DNA of 64,000 nucleotides from JBBDIK01 sp040880465 (lineage in GTDB: Bacteria > Actinomycetota > UBA4738 > JBBDHU01): positions 1 through 64,000 of the forward strand of contig JBBDIK010000011.1 of NCBI GenBank assembly GCA_040880465.1. The letters run 5' to 3'. The notes under the pieces are model-generated. The model was not told where the DNA came from. It worked only from the letters and a program-made list of their open reading frames with translations, and did not search any database. Of this stretch, positions 35,365 to 43,625 are shown piece after piece (position 1 is the first letter of the stretch; each line of letters starts with the position of its first letter). A program made the position numbers and the translations under genes.

Positions 35365-36060
35365 CTAGCTCCTCCTCGTCGAGGTCTTCTCTTCAGCCGA
35401 CAGCCGCACCATCGCCTCGGCGGCCGCCTGTTGTTCCGCTTCCTTCTTGGAGCGGCCCTCGCCGCTCCCCCACTCTCGCCCGTCGAGGACGACGACCGCC
35501 GTGAACCGCTTCTCGTGATCGGGGCCGCGTTCGTGGATCCGGTAGATCGGGAGCGCGCCGAACCCCTGGGAAGCGAGTTCCTGAAGACCGGTCTTGTAGT
35601 CGCGCGCCCCCTCGCCTCGCACGTAGCCGTCGATCCGCGGCTCGAACAGCCGCCGGATCAGCTCGCCGGTTGCATCCAACCCTAGGTCGATGTAGACCGC
35701 GCCGAGTACCGCTTCCAGACAGTCCGCCAGGATGCTCGCCTTGTCGCGCCCGCCGGACTGCTCCTCGCCCTTGCCAAGCTTCACCAGATCGCCGAGTCCC
35801 AGGTCGCGCGCCACGTCCGCAAGCGTCGGCATGCTGACCATCGCCGCACGCAGCTTCGCCAATCCGCCCTCGGGCATCTCCGGGAAGCCGCGGAACGCCA
35901 TGTCGGTCACGACGACTCCGAGCACGGCGTCGCCGAGGAACTCCAGCCGTTCGTTCGTCTCGTTCAGATCGTTCTCGAACGCGTACGAGCGATGCGTGAG
36001 CGCGACCTCTGCGATGTGCGGGTCACGGAATCGGACGCCCAGCGCCCCATCCAAGCTCAA
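35365..36060 (-). CDS. rnc: Ribonuclease III
   Basis: The protein of about 231 residues has the RNase III signature ERLEFLGDAVLGVVV, the second acidic site DCLEAVLGAVY and a C-terminal dsRNA-binding domain (DYKTGLQELA, then GSGEGRSKKEAEQQAA). It processes rRNA precursors and other double-stranded RNA. TTG 36060, five bases after the rpmF stop, begins the family match. A GTG at 36105 would extend it into rpmF and is less likely. It is directly abutted by the glycosylase gene. Confidence 0.94.
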   Translation of the reverse strand: MSLDGALGVRFRDPHIAEVALTHRSYAFENDLNETNERLEFLGDAVLGVVVTDMAFRGFPEMPEGGLAKLRAAMVSMPTLADVARDLGLGDLVKLGKGEEQSGGRDKASILADCLEAVLGAVYIDLGLDATGELIRRLFEPRIDGYVRGEGARDYKTGLQELASQGFGALPIYRIHERGPDHEKRFTAVVVLDGREWGSGEGRSKKEAEQQAAAEAMVRLSAEEKTSTRRS

Positions 36061-36064
36061 CGGG

Positions 36065-36241
36065 CTACTCGACCTCGACCGCTTGCCGCCCGGCGTAGTA
36101 GCCACAGTTGCCGCACACGCGGTGCGGAAGCTTCGGCTGGTGACACTGGGGGCATTCGGAGAACGACGGCGCCTCGGCTTTCCAATGCGCGGCGCGCATC
36201 TTCGTCCGGGCTCTGCTCTTCTTGCGCTTGGGGGTCGCCAT
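36065..36241 (-). CDS. rpmF: 50S ribosomal protein L32
   Basis: The 58-residue protein begins MATPKRKKSRARTKMR and has a four-cysteine zinc site (CPQC and CGNC). Such short proteins are easily missed. It lies in the standard order yceD-rpmF-rnc. Confidence 0.96.
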   Translation of the reverse strand: MATPKRKKSRARTKMRAAHWKAEAPSFSECPQCHQPKLPHRVCGNCGYYAGRQAVEVE

Positions 36242-36283
36242 CTCGTTCCTCTCTATCTCTCCTGCTATCGCTCGGGGCCCGCC

Positions 36284-36811
36284 TCAGCCCGTTCCGCGTT
36301 CGTCTTCCTTCAGCTGTTCGACGATCACGTCCAGGGCAGCCCACCTGGTGTCGGGGACCTCCTCCGGACAGGTGCACTCGCCCATGTTCCGATCGCCGCC
36401 GCATCGCTCGCAGAGCCCCAGACAGTCGGGGCGGCACAGCGGCGCGAACGGCAGGGCCGGGACCACCGCGTCCCGGACCATCGGCTCCAGATCGATCGTG
36501 CCCAGCTCTGCGTCGATCGGGTATTCCTCGTCGCCCGGCGTACGCACGAACACCTCCCTGACCTGGGCTTCCACGCTCCCGTCGAAACGGGTCAGGCAGC
36601 GGGCGCAGGACTGCACGACCGCCGTCGAGAGGGTACCCGACACGAGCAATCGCCCCTCGGAAACGGCCTCCACACGCACATCGAGCACCACCGGGTTCCC
36701 ATCCGGGACCTCGGAGAGTTCAACTTTCAGCTCGGGGACCGCCTCCCGGCGCTCGACGCGCTTCGAGACGCCCGTCCGGTCCAGCAGATCGGCCACATCG
36801 ACCTGGATCAC
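36284..36811 (-). CDS. yceD: YceD / DUF177 family protein
   Basis: The 175-residue protein has the family's Cys pairs: CARC at about 71-74, then CRPDC, CERCG and CTC near the C-terminus. It is needed for 23S rRNA accumulation in some bacteria and pairs with rpmF. GTG 36811 overlaps the stop of the coiled-coil gene (GTGA). The longer open frame is not coding. Confidence 0.92.
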   Translation of the reverse strand: MIQVDVADLLDRTGVSKRVERREAVPELKVELSEVPDGNPVVLDVRVEAVSEGRLLVSGTLSTAVVQSCARCLTRFDGSVEAQVREVFVRTPGDEEYPIDAELGTIDLEPMVRDAVVPALPFAPLCRPDCLGLCERCGGDRNMGECTCPEEVPDTRWAALDVIVEQLKEDERGTG

Positions 36812-37368
36812 GTGCCCGCCTCCTCGTCGAACGGCTCCGGCGGGTGGGCCGGAGCCGAGGCGGCCTCCAGCTGCGTCGCCATCGGGTCCCGGAGCTTGAC
36901 CCGACCTTGCTCCACGTGCGCGAGCGTCCTGCCCATGCCGGCCTCGACCTTCTGCAGGTACTCCAGCGCCTGTCGCGCAACGGCCTCGAACTCGGACAGT
37001 TTGCGGTCCACGTACGCCTCCGCCTCCAGCCGGGCCGCCCGGGCCTCGTCCTGCGCCTGGGCGAGGATGTGACCGGCTTCCTCGTGAGCCCGGTGGACGA
37101 TCTCTTCCTGCTCGGCCAGCCGCAGTTGCTCGGCCTGCGCCTGCTCGACCAGCGCGTCGGCATCGAGGCGGGCCTTGGTGAGCAGCTCCTCGCGGTCGCG
37201 GACGACCCACTTGGCCTGCTTGATCTCCTCGGGCAGCTCGGCCCGCATCTCGCCCGCCAGCGACAGCAACTCGTCGCGGTTGAGCAGCACCGACGATGAG
37301 AGCGGCATCGCTTTCGCGTCCCGCACCATCTGCTCGAGCTGATCGATCCTGCCGGCGAGATCCATCAC
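36808..37368 (-). CDS. Coiled-coil protein, DivIVA / ATP synthase b-subunit-like
   Basis: The protein of about 186 residues is almost entirely predicted coiled coil (about 40-155) with many Ala, Glu, Gln and Arg, and a short acidic tail. Homologues in actinobacteria stand between coaD and yceD and are often named cell-division initiation or DivIVA-like proteins. The start is GTG 37368 or ATG 37365; both overlap the coaD stop. It may help in septum or polar growth, but that is inferred from the family only. Confidence 0.82.
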   Translation of the reverse strand: MMDLAGRIDQLEQMVRDAKAMPLSSSVLLNRDELLSLAGEMRAELPEEIKQAKWVVRDREELLTKARLDADALVEQAQAEQLRLAEQEEIVHRAHEEAGHILAQAQDEARAARLEAEAYVDRKLSEFEAVARQALEYLQKVEAGMGRTLAHVEQGRVKLRDPMATQLEAASAPAHPPEPFDEEAGT

Positions 37369-37847
37369 GCGTCTCCGAGCTTGTCCTCCAGCCGCTGCTT
37401 GACCGATCGCGGCACGAGCCCCTCGACGTCGCCGCCGAAGCCCGCGACCTCCTTGACCAGGGACGAGGACAGATAGGACCAGTTGGGATTGGTCGAGATG
37501 AAGAACGTCTCGACCTCGGCGAGGCGGAAATTCATCTGGGCCATCTGCAGTTCGTAGTCGAAGTCCGAGACGGCACGCAGACCCTTGACGATGACCCCGC
37601 TCCCACGTCGGCGGGCGTACTCGACGAGCAGCCCCGAGAAGCGGTCGAGCTCGACGTTCTCGATATCACCGGTCGCTTCCTTGAGCATCGCGAGACGCTC
37701 CTCGACCGCGAAGAGGGGTTCCTTGGCGGGGTTCTCGAGCACCGCGACAACAACCTTCTCGAAGTGACGTGCGGCGCGCTGAATCACGTCGAGATGGCCG
37801 TTCGTTACGGGGTCGAAGGTGCCCGGATAGAGGGCAGTCAGGCCCAT
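37365..37847 (-). CDS. coaD: Phosphopantetheine adenylyltransferase
   Basis: The 160-residue enzyme makes dephospho-CoA. The nucleotidyltransferase motif is in YPGTFDPVTNGHLDVI (about 7-22), and the second motif in YLSSSLVKE. ATG 37847 overlaps the rsmD stop (TGATG). The rsmD-coaD order is standard. Confidence 0.96.
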   Translation of the reverse strand: MGLTALYPGTFDPVTNGHLDVIQRAARHFEKVVVAVLENPAKEPLFAVEERLAMLKEATGDIENVELDRFSGLLVEYARRRGSGVIVKGLRAVSDFDYELQMAQMNFRLAEVETFFISTNPNWSYLSSSLVKEVAGFGGDVEGLVPRSVKQRLEDKLGDA

Positions 37848-38392
37848 CAGACCTCCCGGTACAGGGTGATGAGGGTATCGCCGTAGTTCAGGCGCTTCTG
37901 GGCAACCCATTCTAGCGGAGTTACAGGCGTGTAACCCTTGGGAGCCCGGGAGAGCATCACGGTCCAGGCACGGTCCGGCGCAAGCCAGCCTCCCCGGAGG
38001 AGGTCGAACACTTGATCCAGCTCTTCCGCCAGGTCGTACGGAGCGTCGAGGAACACGGCGCCGAACGGCTCCGCCTCCCCGCGCAGGAACGTGAGGACCT
38101 CGGCCCGAACGACGCGGGCGCGATCCTCGAGCTTGGTCCGGCGGAGGTTCTCGGCGATCGCTTTGGCCGGTCCGGTAGCCCGGTCGACGAAGACGGCCGC
38201 AGCGGCGCCCCGCGACAACGCCTCGACGCCGACCGCGCCGGTCCCCGCATACAGATCAAGGACCCGGGCCCCCGGCAGGTCGGGAGCCAGGCTCGAGAAG
38301 AGTCCCTCACGGGCTCGGTCGGTCATCGGACGGGTGCCGTCGGGAACCTTGGCGAGCTTTGTGCCCTTGGCCGAACCGGCGATCACCCGCAT
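37847..38392 (-). CDS. rsmD: 16S rRNA (guanine-966-N2)-methyltransferase RsmD
   Basis: The 181-residue SAM methyltransferase has RVIAGSAKGTKL, then the SAM site VLDLYAGTGAVGVEALSRGA. The catalytic motif is usually DPPY but here reads DAPY in VFLDAPYDL, a conservative change near the target base. ATG 38392 has a TAGAGT -10 seven bases upstream, so it leads the rsmD-coaD-yceD-rpmF run. Confidence 0.94.
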   Translation of the reverse strand: MRVIAGSAKGTKLAKVPDGTRPMTDRAREGLFSSLAPDLPGARVLDLYAGTGAVGVEALSRGAAAAVFVDRATGPAKAIAENLRRTKLEDRARVVRAEVLTFLRGEAEPFGAVFLDAPYDLAEELDQVFDLLRGGWLAPDRAWTVMLSRAPKGYTPVTPLEWVAQKRLNYGDTLITLYREV

Positions 38393-38399
38393 GAACAGG

Positions 38400-38405
38400 A
38401 CTCTA
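38400..38405 (-). promoter_or_regulatory. -10 element (TAGAGT) of rsmD
   Basis: TANNNT hexamer seven bases before the rsmD ATG; leaderless arrangement. Confidence 0.45.
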
Positions 38406-38466
38406 GCCTCGGCCGAAAGCGCGAGGGCCGGCCGAGCCTACATCCCGCCCACCCACGCGAGCTCAT

Positions 38467-40671
38467 CTAGGAGTGGAACAGCCAGTCGATCGAGCCCGCG
38501 AAACGCGTCTGCAGCTCTCGCAGGAGCCCCGGATATGCCTGCAACTCTGGATCCTCGTCGATCACCGCGAACGCCCGCGCCCGGGCACGTTTGACGAGAT
38601 CGATGTCCTCGGCCAGCCGTGCGAGTTTCAGGTCGGGCAGCCCCGACTGGCGGACGTCGAAGAGCGTCCCCTCGCCGCGCAAGCGCAGATCCTCGTCGGC
38701 CAGCTCGAATCCGTCGGTGGTCCGGACCATGGCAGCCAAGCGCGCTCTCGCGACCTCGTTGTCCGGCTTGCTGTGGTCCGAAAGGAAACAGTACGAACGG
38801 TGCTGGCCGCGCCCGATCCGCCCCCGGAGCTGATGCATCTGCGCCAGGCCGAAGCGTTCGGCGTTCTCCACGAGCATCACGGTGGCATTCGGGACATCCA
38901 CCCCGACTTCGATGACGGTGGTCGCGATCAGGACGTCATGCTCGCCGCGACGGAACTCCTCCATGATGCGATCCTTGTCCGCCGGCCGCATCTTGCCGTG
39001 CAGCAAGGTCACATCCAGATCGGGGAACACGTCGCTCGCCAGGCGCTTCGCCTCGGTTTCGGCGGCCTTGACCTCGGCCTTGTTCGCCTCGTCTATCGCG
39101 GCGCAAACGACGAATGCCTGCCGCCCTGCCGCGACCTCGGCGCGGATGAGCTCGTACGCCGCTTTCCGCTCGGCCGCGGTCGCGACGACCCGGGTCTCGA
39201 TCGGTTGGCGACCCTTGGGCAGTTCGTCGAGGACCACCACATCCAGATCCCCGTAGTAGGTGAGCGCGAGCGTTCGCGGGATCGGCGTTGCGGTCATGAT
39301 CAGCACGTCCGGCTCGCCCCCCTTGCCCTTCAGCGCCATGCGCTGATGCACGCCGAACCGGTGCTGCTCGTCGATCACGGCGAGCGACAGATCCTTGAAC
39401 GCGACACCCTCCTGCACGAGCGCGTGGGTCCCGACGACCAGGTCGACATCGCCGCTCGTCAGGCCGTCGAGCACCCGCAGCCGGTCCTTGCCTGTCACCG
39501 ACGCCGTCAGGACGGCGTAGGTGAGCGTGGGCTTTGCCGCATCGCCCGCGTCCGCAGGGCCGTCGAGGAGCGAGCCCTGCCCGTCATCGGGCCGATCGTC
39601 GACGTCGAGGAACCGGACCGCGCCGAGTCGTTCTAGCAGGGTCTCCATGCTGCGGCCGTGCTGCCCGGCGAGCACCTCGGTCGGCGCCATGATGGCCGCC
39701 TGATGGCCGGAGGCGACAGCGACGATCGCGGCATGCAGGGCAACGGCCGTCTTTCCCGACCCGACGTCGCCCTGCAACAGCACGTTCATCGGGCGCTGGC
39801 GCGTCATCGCCTCGCCGATCGCATCCATCGCCCGATGCTGGGCGTCGGTCGGCTCGAACGGGAGCGAGGCCAGATAACGTTCGACCAGGCCGTCGGACGG
39901 CGTGTGCGCGACCCCCTCGGCATCGGCCTCGACCCGGTGCTTGCGGAACGCCACTCCCAGTTCCAGCGCGAACAGCTCATCGAACTTCAGTCGCTCGCGG
40001 GCGCGTTGCAATCCCTCGTCGGTCTCGGGGAAGTGGATCGCGCGGATCGCTTCGTCGAACGACGACAGCGACTCCGCGGCGACGATGTCGGCGGGAAGCG
40101 GCTCCTCGATAGCCGGGATCTTCTGCAACGCCCGGAAGATAAGCTCGCGGATCGTGCGGGTCGTGATGCCCTCGGTCGCCGGATGCACGGGGGTGATCCG
40201 CGCCGTGTGCACCATGTCGCTCGAGCCAGAGAGGATCTCCACCTCGTAGTTGCCCAACTGCAACTTGCCGCGGTAGATGCCGACCTGGCCCGAGACCGCG
40301 AGCTCCTGGCCCTCCTTGTAGAGCGTCGCGGCCCACGGCTGGTTGAAGAAGGTCAGATCGAGGTAGCCCGTGCCGTCGAAGAGGGTTACGGTGACCATCG
40401 TGCGGCGCTGGCGGGTCTGGCGCTTGCTGACGCGCTTCACGTTCGCGATGACGGTCGCCTCCTGGCCCACCTTCAGGTCACGGGTCTTCGCGACGCTCGT
40501 CCGGTCGATATAGCGACGCGGGTAGTGATGCAGGAGGGCATCTACCGACGTGATCCCGAGTGGGTCGGCCAGGACCTCGGCAGCCGGCCGGCCCTTATTG
40601 CGCATGCCGGTGCGGCGGCCTGCGACCCTCGGATCGATCGCTTCGATCGGAGAGTCCAGGGACAGGCTCAC
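38467..40671 (-). CDS. recG: ATP-dependent DNA helicase RecG
   Basis: The 734-residue helicase has an N-terminal wedge/OB domain (about 60-170), the superfamily 2 motor with QGDVGSGKTAVAL (Walker A), the DEQH box in VIDEQHRFGVHQ, GKMRPADKDRIMEEF and QLRGRIGRG. It remodels stalled forks and Holliday junctions. GTG 40671 has GGAAGGA upstream. It is divergent from tlpA. Confidence 0.96.
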   Translation of the reverse strand: MSLSLDSPIEAIDPRVAGRRTGMRNKGRPAAEVLADPLGITSVDALLHHYPRRYIDRTSVAKTRDLKVGQEATVIANVKRVSKRQTRQRRTMVTVTLFDGTGYLDLTFFNQPWAATLYKEGQELAVSGQVGIYRGKLQLGNYEVEILSGSSDMVHTARITPVHPATEGITTRTIRELIFRALQKIPAIEEPLPADIVAAESLSSFDEAIRAIHFPETDEGLQRARERLKFDELFALELGVAFRKHRVEADAEGVAHTPSDGLVERYLASLPFEPTDAQHRAMDAIGEAMTRQRPMNVLLQGDVGSGKTAVALHAAIVAVASGHQAAIMAPTEVLAGQHGRSMETLLERLGAVRFLDVDDRPDDGQGSLLDGPADAGDAAKPTLTYAVLTASVTGKDRLRVLDGLTSGDVDLVVGTHALVQEGVAFKDLSLAVIDEQHRFGVHQRMALKGKGGEPDVLIMTATPIPRTLALTYYGDLDVVVLDELPKGRQPIETRVVATAAERKAAYELIRAEVAAGRQAFVVCAAIDEANKAEVKAAETEAKRLASDVFPDLDVTLLHGKMRPADKDRIMEEFRRGEHDVLIATTVIEVGVDVPNATVMLVENAERFGLAQMHQLRGRIGRGQHRSYCFLSDHSKPDNEVARARLAAMVRTTDGFELADEDLRLRGEGTLFDVRQSGLPDLKLARLAEDIDLVKRARARAFAVIDEDPELQAYPGLLRELQTRFAGSIDWLFHS

Positions 40672-40695
40672 GCATTTTCCTTCCGGGAAGCGTCT

Positions 40696-40718
40696 CTGCG
40701 GGGCCGCAGCCCTATCAT
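40696..40718 (+). promoter_or_regulatory. tlpA promoter (-10 TATCAT) with adjacent palindrome
   Basis: TATCAT (40713-40718) stands seven bases before ATG 40726. Just upstream lies CTGCGG-GG-CCGCAG (40696-40709), an exact inverted repeat that could be an operator. Confidence 0.4.
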
Positions 40719-40725
40719 CGTAGTG

Positions 40726-41364
40726 ATGCGCTCCGACCGAAACCTGCGAACCATGGTGGTTCTCGCCGCCGGTGCCATCGCCACGACGATGGTGATGGCC
40801 GCCTGCGCGGCCCCCCCCGGCGACGGTCCCGGACCGGGCGGAACGACGGGATCCCCCGCACCCTCACCGATACCTGCTCTCAACGCCACCTCCGCCCTGC
40901 TCTTGCCCACAGACGCGGCGTCCCTTCCGGAGATGGACTACGCCGGCTACCAGGCGCTGCTCGGCCAGCTCCGGGGAACGCCCGTCGTCGTGAACATCTG
41001 GGGGTCGTGGTGCGGTCCGTGCCGGACCGAGGCGCCGCACCTCGCGGCCGCACATGAGAAGTACGGCGACCGGGTCCAGTTCCTCGGTGTGGACATCCTG
41101 GACGTCCCGGAGTCGGCACGGGAGTTCATCGAGGAGTTCGGCTGGACCTACCCGAGCGTGTTCGATCCGTCCGCCGGCGGCGACATCCGCAACCAGCTCG
41201 GCTACCTCGGCCAACCGGTGACGCTCTTCTACGACGCTGACGGCGAGTTGGTAGCAGATTGGGAAGGACCGCTCGACCCCCGCGAGCTGGACGCCCGCAT
41301 CCGCAAGATCCTGCCGCACGAACCCGCAGGCACGAGCGCGAGCGGTTCACCCGGTCCTGCGTAG
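40726..41364 (+). CDS. TlpA-like thioredoxin-fold lipoprotein
   Basis: The 212-residue protein has a lipoprotein signal (lipid-anchored Cys27 in VMAACAAPP), a Pro/Gly/Ser linker, and a thioredoxin fold with the redox motif WCGPC (Cys96, Cys99). This is the TlpA/ResA type, which reduces or forms disulfides outside the membrane. The cis-Pro is in GQPVTLF. It lies upstream of rpmB. Confidence 0.9.
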   Translation: MRSDRNLRTMVVLAAGAIATTMVMAACAAPPGDGPGPGGTTGSPAPSPIPALNATSALLLPTDAASLPEMDYAGYQALLGQLRGTPVVVNIWGSWCGPCRTEAPHLAAAHEKYGDRVQFLGVDILDVPESAREFIEEFGWTYPSVFDPSAGGDIRNQLGYLGQPVTLFYDADGELVADWEGPLDPRELDARIRKILPHEPAGTSASGSPGPA

Positions 41365-41388
41365 ACCGTTTGCTACCATCCTTGGGCT

Positions 41389-41586
41389 ATGGCTGCCGTC
41401 TGTGAGATCTGCAAGAAGAAGCCGTTCTTCGGCAAGCGGGTATCCCACTCGCATCACCGGACCAACCGGCGGTGGGACCCGAACATCCAGCGCGTCCGCG
41501 CACTGGTCAACGGCTCGCCCAAACGCCTCAACGTGTGCACCAAGTGCCTGAAGGCCGGCAAGGTCACCCGCCCCGCGCACGGATAG
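41389..41586 (+). CDS. rpmB: 50S ribosomal protein L28
   Basis: The 65-residue protein is of the zinc-binding form with CEIC (5-8) and CTKC (50-53), and the L28 core SHSHHRTNRRWDPNIQ. TACCAT nine bases upstream of the ATG may be its -10. It lies between recG and thiL, a usual place. Confidence 0.96.
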   Translation: MAAVCEICKKKPFFGKRVSHSHHRTNRRWDPNIQRVRALVNGSPKRLNVCTKCLKAGKVTRPAHG

Positions 41587-41610
41587 GCCCGGCCCCGCGG
41601 GCCCCGGGCC
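41586..41610. terminator. GC hairpin between convergent rpmB and thiD
   Basis: GGCCCGG (41586-41592) and CCGGGCC (41604-41610) form a stem of seven G-C pairs around an 11-base GC-rich loop. There is no T tract, so this is a possible hairpin terminator for both strands. Confidence 0.4.
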
Positions 41611-41629
41611 TAGCGACCGGAAACCCAAC

Positions 41630-42433
41630 TCAGCCGCGGCCCGTTCCCCACAACTGATCGACCGGGCCGATCCCGCGCCCGATGGCCAGCGAGTTCCGGA
41701 TCGCCTCGGTCACGAACGCCTTCCCGGCCTTTACCGCCGCGGAAAGGTCGTCGCCCATGGCGAGGTGAGCCGCGATCGCGGCGGACAGCGTGCAGCCGGT
41801 CCCATGCGTGTTGGGGGTATCGATCCGCCCGGCGCTCAGCCATTCCATCGTCGCGCCGTCCGCGAACAGATCGTCGGCCCGGTCGCCCACCAGATGGCCG
41901 CCCTTGACCAGAACCGCGGCGGACCCGAACCCGAGGATCAGGCGCGCAGCCTCCTCCATCTGTTCCCGCGTGTCTATCGTTGCGCCGATCAGGCCGCCGG
42001 CCTCGTGCAGATTCGGCGTCACCAGCGTGGCGAGCGGCAGGATCCGCATGCGGAGCGCCTCGACGGCATCGGCATGCAACAGCGGATCGCCGTGCTTCGA
42101 GACGAACACCGGGTCCACGACCAGGTTCGGAACCTGCGTCTCCCGGAGCGCCTCGGCGACGGCCTCGATGATCGCGGCGGACGCGAGCATGCCGGTCTTC
42201 GCGGCGGCGACACCGATGTCGTCCACGACCGCACGGATCTGATCGCCGACGATCTGCGGTGACAGCTCCTCGAACGCCGACACGCCTTCGGTGTTCTGCA
42301 CCGTCACCGCTGTGACGGCCGTCATCCCGTAGACGCCGAGCGCGCTGAACGTCTTGAGGTCGGCCTGGATGCCGGCACCTCCGCCGGAATCCGAACCCGC
42401 GATCGAGAGCACCCGTGGCCGTTCAGCGGGCAA
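41630..42433 (-). CDS. thiD: Hydroxymethylpyrimidine / phosphomethylpyrimidine kinase
   Basis: The 267-residue enzyme phosphorylates HMP and HMP-P for thiamine synthesis. It has AGSDSGGGAGIQADLKTF (about 13-30), VDPVFVSKHGDPLL, and the C-terminal anion hole DTPNTHGTGCTLSAAIAA. TTG 42433 begins the family match and overlaps the thiL stop; GTG 42412 is an alternative. Confidence 0.94.
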   Translation of the reverse strand: MPAERPRVLSIAGSDSGGGAGIQADLKTFSALGVYGMTAVTAVTVQNTEGVSAFEELSPQIVGDQIRAVVDDIGVAAAKTGMLASAAIIEAVAEALRETQVPNLVVDPVFVSKHGDPLLHADAVEALRMRILPLATLVTPNLHEAGGLIGATIDTREQMEEAARLILGFGSAAVLVKGGHLVGDRADDLFADGATMEWLSAGRIDTPNTHGTGCTLSAAIAAHLAMGDDLSAAVKAGKAFVTEAIRNSLAIGRGIGPVDQLWGTGRG

Positions 42434-43451
42434 AGTGATCCCACCCTTGTGCTTCAAGCGGCACCTCGGCTCCGCCGCCGGCAGGCACTTCGAAAACCTC
42501 GACCCCGTCGGTGATCTCCCCGACGTCGGTAAGCGCCACGAAGAACCGATGCTCCAGCTCGGATCGGGCGGCATCGACTGCGGCGAGAGGCAGCGTCGCG
42601 ATCAGCTCGAAGTCCTCGCCGCCGCCGAGCGCGAGCCCCAGGGGCTCGACATCCGCGACCTCGGCCAGCGACGCCAGCTCCGGAGCGACGGGGACGTCGG
42701 CGGTCCGGATGCGCGCACCGACCCCGCTCGCCTCGCACACCCGTATGCAATCCCGGGCGAACCCGTCGGAAACGTCGATCATCGAGGTCGCGCCGTGCGC
42801 GGCGAGCGTCTGCGCCTCCCCGACCCGCGCCACGGGCCTGGCGGCCGCTTCCAGCAGCGCCCGACCCCACCCCGAGGACGCGGCCTTGGCCGCCTCCTGT
42901 GGAGCCAGTTCGGCCAGGACCAGTCCGCCGGCGGCCGCTCCGAGGACTCCGGTTACGACCACACGGTCGCCAGGCCGGGCGCCGGAACGCGCGACGACCT
43001 TGCCGGGGGCCGCCGAACCCGCGACCGACACCGACACCACCACCTGCCCCGCGGAGGAAAGGTCTCCGCCGACGATGGTGAGGGCGTACTCCTCGCAAGC
43101 GGTCCGCATCCCGCCGTAGAGTTCCACCACCCATGGGAGGTCCACGTCCGGTGGCAGACCCAACGAGACCAGCGCATACCGAGGGCTCGCAGCCATCGCT
43201 GCGATATCTGAGACGTTCACGACGATCGACTTGTACCCGAGGTCCCGCGGCGAGGTCCTGCCCAGGCGGAAGTCGGCGCCCTCGACCAGCATGTCGCTGG
43301 TCAGCACGAGGTCGCCGCTGCCCGCCTCCACCACGGCCGCGTCGTCACCGACGCCGAGCCGCACCCCGGGCGTCTCCCCCGCAAGGACGCGACGGATCGC
43401 ATCGACCAGTTCGTCCTCGGAGAACATGGGCGGCAGCCTACCGCCGAACAT
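42423..43451 (-). CDS. thiL: Thiamine-monophosphate kinase
   Basis: The 342-residue ATP-dependent kinase makes thiamine diphosphate. Motifs are GVGDDAAVVE, the metal-binding SDMLVEGADF, VNVSDIAAMAASP, GGDLSSAG, DVSDGFARD and GGGEDFEL. ATG 43451 has GGAG eight bases upstream; ATG 43427 is a possible internal start. It is coupled to thiD. No TPP riboswitch is recognisable upstream. Confidence 0.95.
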   Translation of the reverse strand: MFGGRLPPMFSEDELVDAIRRVLAGETPGVRLGVGDDAAVVEAGSGDLVLTSDMLVEGADFRLGRTSPRDLGYKSIVVNVSDIAAMAASPRYALVSLGLPPDVDLPWVVELYGGMRTACEEYALTIVGGDLSSAGQVVVSVSVAGSAAPGKVVARSGARPGDRVVVTGVLGAAAGGLVLAELAPQEAAKAASSGWGRALLEAAARPVARVGEAQTLAAHGATSMIDVSDGFARDCIRVCEASGVGARIRTADVPVAPELASLAEVADVEPLGLALGGGEDFELIATLPLAAVDAARSELEHRFFVALTDVGEITDGVEVFEVPAGGGAEVPLEAQGWDHFAR

Positions 43452-43586
43452 CCTTCGGTCTCCATGACCGTCTCACCCCTCCGGCAGTCGCTCTCTGGCT
43501 GAGGCAAGGGTCAGATATGCCCTTCCGTCACATCGAACACGGGACTTCCCGACATGGTGTGCAACAGGCGTACCCGGCACGCTCGA

Positions 43587-43592
43587 TACACT
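43587..43592 (+). promoter_or_regulatory. Probable -10 element (TACACT) of pckA
   Basis: TACACT in GATACACTG lies 33 bases upstream of ATG 43626, followed by a leader that carries the AAGGGAAG ribosome-binding site. The 174-base divergent gap with thiL shows nothing else convincing. Confidence 0.35.
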
Positions 43593-43625
43593 GACTGAAC
43601 CCCAGACCGCCGAAGGGAAGTGCAG

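Noticed and set aside
43452..43625. TPP riboswitch upstream of thiL-thiD
   Set aside because: The minus-strand leader has GGGGTGAGA but no CTGAGA element or pyrophosphate-binding helix in the right order.
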